From contig NZ_JANZLA010000002.1 of assembly GCF_025770785.1 (NCBI RefSeq), positions 269,698 to 333,697 on the forward strand: a stretch of DNA of 64,000 bases, given 5' to 3'. The stretch comes from Cellulomonas sp. SG140. Lineage in GTDB: Bacteria; Actinomycetota; Actinomycetes; Actinomycetales; Cellulomonadaceae. The notes beneath the pieces were generated by a model that saw only the letters and a list, made by a program, of their open reading frames with translations, did not search any database and was not told the DNA's origin. The translations under genes were made by a program, and so were the position numbers. Below are positions 1 to 5,857 of the stretch, one piece after another (positions within the stretch are counted from its first letter, which is position 1; each line of letters starts with the position of its first letter).

Positions 1-198
1 CAGCGCGCGGGCGCCGCCGGCTGGGGGGCGGCCGGGGTCGCACGGGTCGCGGCCGCGGCGCCGGGTGCCCAGCTCGCGTGGGCACCCGGCGCCGGTGGCA
101 TCGTCGCGATGGCCGGCGTGTCCGCAGCGATCGGTGCCCTCGTGCTGTCGGCACGGCGGCGCCGCCATCGACGAGGGCCCCCACGTGTCCCGGTCTGA
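1..198 (+). CDS. comEC: ComEC/Rec2-like DNA uptake channel, C-terminal end only
   Basis: The first 198 bases are an open frame that enters from the left edge and stops with TGA at 196-198. The 65 visible residues are rich in Ala and Gly, include a hydrophobic stretch (residues about 33-50) and end in a short Arg-rich tail. This fits the last membrane segment of a polytopic protein. The call rests mostly on position: in actinomycetes the gene just before holA is normally comEC, whose product is the inner-membrane channel for single-stranded DNA in competence. Too little sequence is present to see any ComEC motif, so the name is an inference from synteny. Confidence 0.6.
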   Translation, partial: QRAGAAGWGAAGVARVAAAAPGAQLAWAPGAGGIVAMAGVSAAIGALVLSARRRRHRRGPPRVPV

Positions 199-254
199 GC
201 GGCGTGGCGACGCGGACTGGAGAACGTGTCCGTGCTGTCTGGCAGGCTGGTGCC

Positions 255-1265
255 GTGCCCAGCGCCCGACGTGCGACGTCCCGAGCCGCGCAGAGCGGGA
301 TCGGCTGGCAGGACGCACCGGTCGCACCCGTGGTGCTGGTCTCCGGTGCCGAGGCGCTCCTCGCCGAGCGCGCGGTGGACCGGATCGTCGAGCAGGTGCG
401 GGAACGGATCCCGGACGTGGCGGTCGAGCGCCTCGATGCCGCGGAGTACACGCCCGGTGCCCTCGCGGTGCTCACCAGCCCCAGCCTCTTCTCGGACGAC
501 AAGGTGGTCGTCCTCGAGGGCCTCGAGCGAGCGTCGGACGAGCTGCTGTCGGACGCGGTCGCGTACGTCGGCGCTCCGCTCGACTCCGTCGTCGTGGTGC
601 TCCGGCACGGCGGCGGTGCTCGGGGCAAGCGTCTCCTCGACACGTGCCGGGCTGCCGGCGTGCCCACCGTCGCTGCCGATCCCGTCAAGTCGGATGCCGA
701 CAAGGTGGCCTTCGCCGCCGCCGAGCTGCGGCGTGCCGGCCGCCGAGCCGATGCCGCAGCGCTCCGCGCGCTCGTGGACGCCGTCGGCGCGGACCTGCGC
801 GAGCTGTCCGCCGCGTGCTCCCAGCTCGCCGCCGACACCACGGGGCTCATCGCTGCCGAGACGGTCGAGCGGTACCACGGGGGGCGTGTCGAGGCGACGG
901 GCTTCCAGGTGGCCGATGCCGCCGTGGTCGGTGACGCCGGCCGCGCGGTGGCCCTGCTCCGGCACGCCCTGTCCACCGGCCTCGACCCGGTGCCGATCGT
1001 CGCGGCGCTCGCGGCCAGGTTGCGCATGCTGGCCAAGGTCGGTGCGGTGCGGAGCCGGGGCGCTGCCGCCGCGCGGGAGCTCGGCCTGGCTCCGTGGCAG
1101 GTCGACCGGGCCGCCGGTGAGCTGCGCCGCTGGACACCCGAGGGTCTGGCTGCCGCGATCAGCGCCGTCGCCCAGGCCGACGCCGAGGTGAAGGGCGAGA
1201 GCAGGGACGCCGAGTTCGCCGTGGAGCGTGCCGTTCTGCGGATCGCGGCTGCCGTCCGCCGCTGA
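255..1265 (+). CDS. holA: DNA polymerase III subunit delta
   Basis: The 336-residue product matches the delta subunit of the clamp loader, which opens the beta clamp so that it can be placed on primed DNA. The N-terminal part starts with VVLVSGAEALLAERAVDR, the degenerate AAA+ fold typical of HolA, followed by VVVLEGLERA and later the C-terminal helical collar region. GTG at 255 is chosen because the family usually starts about 25 residues before the VVLVSG strand; the frame stays open upstream to 78, but that stretch overlaps comEC and is low-complexity. It lies 56 bases after comEC in the usual comEC-holA order. Confidence 0.93.
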   Translation: MPSARRATSRAAQSGIGWQDAPVAPVVLVSGAEALLAERAVDRIVEQVRERIPDVAVERLDAAEYTPGALAVLTSPSLFSDDKVVVLEGLERASDELLSDAVAYVGAPLDSVVVVLRHGGGARGKRLLDTCRAAGVPTVAADPVKSDADKVAFAAAELRRAGRRADAAALRALVDAVGADLRELSAACSQLAADTTGLIAAETVERYHGGRVEATGFQVADAAVVGDAGRAVALLRHALSTGLDPVPIVAALAARLRMLAKVGAVRSRGAAAARELGLAPWQVDRAAGELRRWTPEGLAAAISAVAQADAEVKGESRDAEFAVERAVLRIAAAVRR

Positions 1266-1304
1266 CGGCGCGCGGCCTGCCGTTCCTCAGCAGGCTCGTG
1301 TTGG

Positions 1305-2051
1305 TCAGCAGGCCTGCGTCGTCGCGGCGCCAAGGGCGTCACCCTGGAGGAACTCGAAGCCGAGCTCGAGGGCGCGCACCAGCACCTCGACGTCGCACAC
1401 GTGCTCGGCGACCAGTCGCGCACCGTACCGCCGCGCCTCTTCGAGCGCCTCGCCCGGCAGCCGCGCGAGGTCGCGACAGTCGACCTTGACGAAGTCGGCG
1501 TACGGCAGCATCGCCCGCTGGTCCGTCGACGCGGTGTAGTCGTCGACGGCGATGCGGTAGCCGCGGGCCCGCAGCCGTCGGAGCCCGAGCAGCACCCCGG
1601 CGTGGGCGGGAACCGTCTCGACGACCTCGAGGACGAGCCGGCCGCACGGTGCCGGGAGCGGACGGTCGCGGACCAGGAACGAGCGCGTCACGTTGACGAA
1701 GGCCAGCGCCGACCCCGCCGCCACGCCGCCGTCGCCGAACACGGTGCGCAGCACGGAGGCGGATGCCTCGTCCTGCCGCGCCGCCGCCCAGCTGTCGACC
1801 CCCGCCGGCCGGCCGGAGATCGACCGGTACAGGTACTCGTGCCCGAGGAGTACTCCGTTCGTGGCCCAGATCGGCTGGAGGGCGACGGGAAGCCGCTGCG
1901 TGGGGACGCTCGTCGGGGCGCCCCCACCCCCACGCACCCGGTGCACCTGTGCGGTCACGTCGGATGAGAGCGGCCGTGGTCCGGATCGTGACGGCGCATC
2001 GCCCGTTCGGCCCAGCCGGCCATGACGCGACGCAGGTCCGCTGAAGGTCAC
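1305..2051 (-). CDS. EAL-domain protein with a nearly complete active-site set
   Basis: This 248-residue protein is a stand-alone EAL-like domain related to the EAL half of YuxH-type proteins (QPIWATNGVLLGHEYLYR near residues 59-76). EAL domains bind or hydrolyse cyclic di-GMP. Residues at the expected catalytic positions are kept: E72-x-L74 in place of EAL, N120, E142, D170-D171, K189, E216 and Q236. The loop after the Asp pair reads DDYTAST rather than DDFGTG, so activity is not assured. No GGDEF, HDOD or membrane segment is present. The next gene is a diverged paralogue in tandem. The start is uncertain: the annotated GTG (2049-2051) begins an Arg/Pro-rich leader, and internal GTG codons at residues about 32-37 are possible. 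Confidence 0.72.
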   Translation of the reverse strand: MTFSGPASRHGRLGRTGDAPSRSGPRPLSSDVTAQVHRVRGGGGAPTSVPTQRLPVALQPIWATNGVLLGHEYLYRSISGRPAGVDSWAAARQDEASASVLRTVFGDGGVAAGSALAFVNVTRSFLVRDRPLPAPCGRLVLEVVETVPAHAGVLLGLRRLRARGYRIAVDDYTASTDQRAMLPYADFVKVDCRDLARLPGEALEEARRYGARLVAEHVCDVEVLVRALELGFEFLQGDALGAATTQAC

Positions 2052-2097
2052 CTGGGCATGCCGCAGGCGTCCCCGGACGCTGCGATGGACCGACGGC

Positions 2098-2826
2098 TCA
2101 GGGCACGACGGGCCGTGCGTCGGCCCGGTCGAGCACGCCAGCGCGCTCGAGCAGGTTGCCCTGGAAGAGGTTGACGCCGAGCTCGCGCGCGTGCTGCAGC
2201 TGGTCCGGGCGTTCGACGTACTCGCCTACGACGAGCGCGCCGTACGACCGGGCGGCGCGGACGACGGGCCGCCCTTCCACGTCGAGGTCACGGACGTCGA
2301 TCTTGACGAAGTCGACGAGCGGCAGCAGCTGACGTTCGCTGGGGACGTTGGTGAAGTTCGGCAGCGCGATCCGGAACCCCTGAGCGCGGAGGCGCCGGAT
2401 CCCGCCCATGACGGCGGGGTCCACCGAGTCGCTCACCTCGATGACCAGCCTGTCTGGGCGGTGCGGCACCCGCAGCTCCCCGAGCAGGTAGGCGCGCGGG
2501 CAGCGGACGAACAGCAGCCGTCCCTGGGCCACGTCCTCCAGGTCGGCACGACCGAACGTCGCGTCCAGGACGTGCGCGGTGGCCTCTTCGTGCTGGCGGG
2601 CGCTCCAGGCGGACGGGTTCTCCAGCCGGTGCCCCGGTGACCGGAACGACAGCTGGTACGCGAAGGCCCGGCCGTGCTCGGTGAAGATGCCCTGCCGTGC
2701 GACGAGGACCGGCGTGCGCGCGACGTGCCGGTCCCACTCCAGCAGCAGCTGGGCCGGGATCGCCTCGTCCACCGCGGCGCCCAGCCAGGACAGGCTGTCG
2801 TCGCTCTCGGGCGTCATGCGGTTCAT
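2098..2826 (-). CDS. Degenerate EAL-like protein, probably catalytically dead
   Basis: The 242-residue product is a paralogue of the protein encoded just downstream. Shared blocks are IRRLRAQGFRIALPNFT, LLPLVDFVKIDVRDL and FQGNLLERAG. Four catalytic positions have changed: the EAL glutamate is Q58, the metal-binding Asn is R108, and the Asp pair is P156-N157; E130, K175, E202 and Q222 remain. This suggests a binding or scaffolding role (inference). ATG at 2824-2826 was chosen over ATG at 2815-2817; neither has a strong ribosome binding site. The gene runs toward holA with the other EAL gene 46 bases downstream, so the two are probably co-transcribed. It is divergent from the micropeptide gene. 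Confidence 0.7.
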   Translation of the reverse strand: MNRMTPESDDSLSWLGAAVDEAIPAQLLLEWDRHVARTPVLVARQGIFTEHGRAFAYQLSFRSPGHRLENPSAWSARQHEEATAHVLDATFGRADLEDVAQGRLLFVRCPRAYLLGELRVPHRPDRLVIEVSDSVDPAVMGGIRRLRAQGFRIALPNFTNVPSERQLLPLVDFVKIDVRDLDVEGRPVVRAARSYGALVVGEYVERPDQLQHARELGVNLFQGNLLERAGVLDRADARPVVP

Positions 2827-2955
2827 GACACCACATGTGTGCCTCAGGCACGCAGTTCGGCGAGGGTGGATTTTCCGCGAGGCGACGAGGCCTTTGTGCC
2901 GGTCCGTCGTTCCCGTGCCGACACGCCCCGAAACGTACCGAGAAGTAGGGACATC

Positions 2956-2990
2956 GTGCGGTCGAGGTGTGATGATGGGAATGACCGCAC
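2956..2990. promoter_or_regulatory. 8-bp inverted repeat upstream of the micropeptide
   Basis: GTGCGGTC (2956-2963) and GACCGCAC (2983-2990) are exact reverse complements separated by 19 bases. The repeat sits in the 191-base divergent region between the degenerate EAL gene and the micropeptide gene, about 30 bases before the latter. It could be an operator or an RNA hairpin. No clear -35/-10 pair was found here. Confidence 0.4.
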
Positions 2991-3000
2991 GCACAACCCT

Positions 3001-3020
3001 CATGACAGGAGCCCGTCATG
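3001..3020 (+). promoter_or_regulatory. Shine-Dalgarno inside a possible hairpin
   Basis: AGGAG at 3007-3011 lies 6 bases before ATG 3018 of the micropeptide. It is flanked by CATGAC (3001-3006) and GTCATG (3015-3020), exact reverse complements. If folded in mRNA, the start codon would be in the stem and the Shine-Dalgarno in the 8-base loop, which could limit translation. The repeat is seen; the control is inference. Confidence 0.4.
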
Positions 3021-3146
3021 TCCCGCGCCGCCAAAACCCTCACCGCCGCCCTCGCCCTCGTCGCCCTGCTCGGCCTGAGCGCACCCCAGGTCGCGCCCGG
3101 TTCGTCGACCGCCGGCGGCGCGATCGGCTGCTGCAAGACCTACTGA
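3018..3146 (+). CDS. Secreted cysteine-containing micropeptide (42 aa), candidate signal
   Basis: A 42-codon gene with a good ribosome binding site. The N-terminus is MSRAAK followed by a hydrophobic core (LTAALALVALLGLSA), a typical Sec signal peptide. What would remain is a short Pro/Ser/Gly segment ending in GGAIGCCKTY. The gene is followed by a 13-bp hairpin and then, 104 bases on and in the same direction, by an XRE-TPR regulator. In Firmicutes, pairs of a tiny exported peptide and an XRE-TPR receptor (RRNPP systems) are quorum-sensing units; whether this pair works that way is inference. I do not recognise the peptide. A bacteriocin-like peptide or a small lipoprotein are alternatives, though the CC pair is too close to the C-terminus for a lipobox. 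Confidence 0.62.
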   Translation: MSRAAKTLTAALALVALLGLSAPQVAPGSSTAGGAIGCCKTY

Positions 3147-3155
3147 GCGTTCCCG

Positions 3156-3194
3156 CCGGCCGGGGCGGTTGCGACCCCATGCCGCCCCGGCCGG
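3156..3194 (+). terminator. 13-bp hairpin after the micropeptide
   Basis: CCGGCCGGGGCGG (3156-3168) and CCGCCCCGGCCGG (3182-3194) are perfect reverse complements with a 13-base loop, starting 9 bases after the micropeptide stop. No T-run follows, as is common in actinomycete terminators. It would separate the peptide transcript from the regulator gene, or stabilise the short mRNA. Confidence 0.6.
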
Positions 3195-3216
3195 AATTGA
3201 CCCGCTGTTGAAGGCG

Positions 3217-3244
3217 TCACCTACCGAGGTCACAGGTAGAGTGA
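3217..3244 (+). promoter_or_regulatory. Palindromic operator over the regulator's -10 box
   Basis: TCACCTACC (3217-3225) and GGTAGaGTGA (3235-3244) form an inverted repeat with one bulged A and a 9-base spacer. TAGAGT at 3237-3242 fits a -10 box and lies 8 bases before ATG 3251, so the transcript may be leaderless or nearly so. A protein bound here would block the promoter, which suggests autoregulation by the XRE protein (inference). Confidence 0.45.
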
Positions 3245-3250
3245 CTTGGT

Positions 3251-4570
3251 ATGACGACCATCGCTGACCGTGTGCGGGAGGCGCGACTGGCTGCGGGCCT
3301 GTCCCAGACCGCCCTCGCCGGCAACGCGTTCTCGCCCAGCTACATCTCGCTCATCGAGTCAGGGCACCGAGAGCCGACAGACGCTGCGCTCACGGTCCTC
3401 GCCGAGCGCCTGGGCAGCACGCTCGAGTACCTCAAGCACGGAGAAGAGGGCCCCAACGAGGCCCGGATCCGCTTGGAGCTCAGCTACGCCAGGCTGGACG
3501 TCACGACGGGCGACACCGAGGCGGCGCGTCGGCGCCTCGAGGCGCTCGACCTCGCGGTCGTCACGCCCACGCTGCGCGTCGAGGTGCTGTCGGAGCTCGC
3601 TCGCACCCACGAGCTGCTCGGTGACCTCGAGGCGGCGGTCGAGATCCTCGAGCCGCTCCACGCCGACGAGCGCGCCCGCGGGCATCACCTCGAGGCCGCC
3701 AAGCTCGCGAACGCCCTCGTCGTGTCCTACCTCGAGGGTGGAGACCTGCACAGAAGCGTGGAGGTCGGGGAGGCCGCGCTGGAGGACCTGGTCCAGCAGG
3801 ACCTGGTCGGCACCGACGAGCACCTGCGGCTCGGTTCGACGGTCCTGTGGTCCTACGTCGAGCGGGGCGACCTGCTGTTCGCCACCCATCGAGCCGCCGA
3901 GCTGATCCAGCTCGCCGAGTCTCTCGGCTCACCGCGCGGGCGCGGGTCGGTGTACTGGAACGCGGCGCTGGTCGCCGAGGAGCGCCGGGACTACGCGCTG
4001 GCCCAGCAGTACACGGAGCGGGCCCTCGCCCTGCTGTCGGAGGGCGAGCCGGACCGTGACCTGCCCAGGCTGCGGCTGAACTACGCGTGGCTGCTGCTGC
4101 GCTCGGACCCCCCGGAGCCGGCGGCGGCCCTGCAGCACATCCAAGGTGCGGCGCGCGACCTCGAGGTGCTCGGCTCCACCGTCGAGCTCGCGGCGATGGA
4201 CGTCGAGACGGCGCGGGCGCACCTGCTGCTCGGAGATCCCGAGCTGGCGGAAGAGCGTGCGCGGCACGCGATCGAGCGCCTCGGTTCCGCACCGCGCCTC
4301 GAGTCCGCAGTGGCGCACCTCGCGCTGGGCGATGCGCTCCACGCCCTTGGTCGTACCGAGGAAGCGGCCGGGGCCTACCAGTGGGCTGCCGACGTCCTCG
4401 GCATGATGTCCGCCTCCCGACAGTCTGCGGCTGCGTGGCGGGACCTGGGGGATCGCTACCGGGCGCACGGCGAGTCGGCGGCCGCCGCCCAGGCGTACGA
4501 CCGTGCCCTCGCGGAAGCAGGCTTCCGCAGCAGCGTGCCGGTCGGCGGTTGGCAGGTCTGGGCTCGCTGA
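3251..4570 (+). CDS. XRE-family regulator with C-terminal TPR array
   Basis: The 439-residue product has an N-terminal XRE/Cro-type helix-turn-helix (residues about 5-61, with LSQTALAGNAFSPSYISLIE as helices 2-3) followed by some 360 residues of helical repeats of TPR type, such as ALVAEERRDYALAQQYTERAL and AHLALGDALHALGRTEEAAG. This is the architecture of peptide-sensing regulators (PlcR, Rgg, AimR-like) and also of many uncharacterised actinomycete regulators. There is no strong ribosome binding site; the TAGAGT box just upstream suggests a leaderless mRNA. Its co-directional neighbour is the 42-residue secreted peptide, its natural candidate ligand. A 20-bp hairpin ends the unit. DNA binding is secure from the motif; peptide sensing is inference. 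Confidence 0.85.
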   Translation: MTTIADRVREARLAAGLSQTALAGNAFSPSYISLIESGHREPTDAALTVLAERLGSTLEYLKHGEEGPNEARIRLELSYARLDVTTGDTEAARRRLEALDLAVVTPTLRVEVLSELARTHELLGDLEAAVEILEPLHADERARGHHLEAAKLANALVVSYLEGGDLHRSVEVGEAALEDLVQQDLVGTDEHLRLGSTVLWSYVERGDLLFATHRAAELIQLAESLGSPRGRGSVYWNAALVAEERRDYALAQQYTERALALLSEGEPDRDLPRLRLNYAWLLLRSDPPEPAAALQHIQGAARDLEVLGSTVELAAMDVETARAHLLLGDPELAEERARHAIERLGSAPRLESAVAHLALGDALHALGRTEEAAGAYQWAADVLGMMSASRQSAAAWRDLGDRYRAHGESAAAAQAYDRALAEAGFRSSVPVGGWQVWAR

Positions 4571-4672
4571 GGAGAGGTGGCGGTGGCCGGTCGCCAGGAG
4601 GGCGGTGACCGGCCGGCGGCTTCGCCCGGGCTGCGGGCACCGTCTCGTCGCCGATGGCAGTCGAGCTCGGCA

Positions 4673-4714
4673 ACGACTGAGGGCGTCACCCCACGGGGTG
4701 ACGCCCTCAGTCGT
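4673..4714. terminator. 20-bp perfect hairpin, bidirectional terminator
   Basis: Arms 4673-4692 and 4695-4714 are exact reverse complements of 20 bases with a 2-base centre; the core is GGGCGTCACCCC. It lies between the XRE-TPR gene (+) and rpsT (-), which converge here, so it can serve both. Confidence 0.85.
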
Positions 4715-4794
4715 CGTGCGAAGCGGTGCCCTGTCGGGCTACCTCACCGAGCTGCGGTCGAACGGCGCAGCGGCGCCGGTGCGCGCCGCTGCTG

Positions 4795-5055
4795 TCAGAG
4801 ACCGTTGACCGACTTCGCGAGGGCCGACTTCTTGTTCGCGGCCTGGTTGGCGTGGATGACGCCCTTCGAGACGGCCTTGTCGAGCTTGCGGGACGCGGTG
4901 ACCAGCGCCTCGCCGGCCTTCTCCTTGTCGCCGCCGGCGACCGCCTCGCGGACGCGCCGGACGTAGGTCTTCAGCTCGGACTTCACGGCCTTGTTCCGCA
5001 TCCGCGCCTTCTCGTTGGTGCGGATGCGCTTGATCTGAGACTTGATGTTTGCCAC
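4795..5055 (-). CDS. rpsT: 30S ribosomal protein S20
   Basis: The 86-residue basic protein begins [20 protein letters not shown] and has the [23 protein letters not shown] segment that defines bacterial S20, a three-helix protein that binds 16S rRNA early in small-subunit assembly. The start is GTG at 5053-5055. Length is normal for the family. It sits in the conserved place between holA and lepA, though here an accessory island separates it from holA. In other bacteria S20 limits its own translation; nothing in this leader shows that directly. Confidence 0.97.
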   Translation of the reverse strand: MANIKSQIKRIRTNEKARMRNKAVKSELKTYVRRVREAVAGGDKEKAGEALVTASRKLDKAVSKGVIHANQAANKKSALAKSVNGL

Positions 5056-5241
5056 GTGTGGACTCTCTGGTGTTCGCCGAAGCGGTCTGACAGGTCGTGA
5101 GGGCGGACCGGCTCCGGGACCGAGGCGGTGGGGACGCCCGTGCGGAGGAGCTGGACCAAGCAGCGCAGCGTGTCGGCGCAGGGCGCCGGCGAGGAGGACC
5201 CGCCGACACGAACCCGGCCGGGCACGCGAGCGACCATGGTA

Positions 5242-5778
5242 TCAGGCCGTGCGGCCGGCCAACGCGCGCGTGACCAGGTCGAACATCGCGCGCGGAAGCG
5301 CGGCGCCCTCGCGACGCACCGCCGCCGGGTCGATCCGCAGCACCCGGTCGAGGCGTACCTCGCTGGGCCGGCGGCGCGCGTCCCAAGGCCCGGTGCCGAG
5401 GTCGAGCCACACCCGGCCGAGGCGATCGGCACGCACGCCGCCCGCCTCGCCGGCAGCGACGTGGTCCTTGCTCGTCAGCATCAGTCCCAGCAGCCACGGT
5501 CCGTCGCGGCCCACGAGCAGGGCGGGCCGGTCCTTGCCCTGGCTCGCGTCCTCCTCGAAGGGCACCCAGGTCCAGACGATCTCTCCGGGGTCCGGTGCAC
5601 CGTCGAGGTCAGGTGCGTAGACCGGGCGCACCGTCCCGTGGAAGTCAGGGCCCGGCCGGTGGTGAACGACCGACGGGTCAGGGGGAGCGGTCGCGGCGGC
5701 GCGTCCGACGGACGTCGGCGCGGGCGTCCCCGGCGCTCGCCACACGTCGAGGAAAGTGCGCCACCAGCTGCCGGCCAT
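5242..5778 (-). CDS. PemK/MazF-family toxin-like protein, no antitoxin beside it
   Basis: This 178-residue protein has the PemK/MazF beta-barrel pattern in its second half: GEIVWTWVPFEED, then KDRPALLVGRD, LLGLMLTSKDH and SEVRLDRVLRID. The N-terminal 70 residues are an extra, poorly conserved extension. MazF proteins are ribosome-independent mRNA endonucleases. No small antitoxin gene is seen on either side: rpsT ends the unit 186 bases downstream and an ATP-grasp gene diverges 79 bases upstream. Solitary chromosomal members like this are widespread in actinomycetes and may have a housekeeping RNA role (inference). Confidence 0.8.
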   Translation of the reverse strand: MAGSWWRTFLDVWRAPGTPAPTSVGRAAATAPPDPSVVHHRPGPDFHGTVRPVYAPDLDGAPDPGEIVWTWVPFEEDASQGKDRPALLVGRDGPWLLGLMLTSKDHVAAGEAGGVRADRLGRVWLDLGTGPWDARRRPSEVRLDRVLRIDPAAVRREGAALPRAMFDLVTRALAGRTA

Positions 5779-5857
5779 GGTGGTGCACGGTAGCGGTTGG
5801 TCGTCGCACGTAACACGGCGTAACGCGGCCGAGACATCCCGCTCCTAGCCTCCCGGC

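Noticed and set aside
78-254. N-terminal extension of holA
   Set aside because: It overlaps the end of comEC, and its residues do not resemble the family.
3000-3233. A 77-codon minus-strand frame over the micropeptide
   Set aside because: It has no ribosome binding site and a Gly/Arg composition typical of antisense noise; the plus-strand frame has a signal peptide and a strong site.
4577-4966. Plus-strand frame running through the 20-bp hairpin into rpsT
   Set aside because: It crosses a terminator and the complement of rpsT and has no coding signature.
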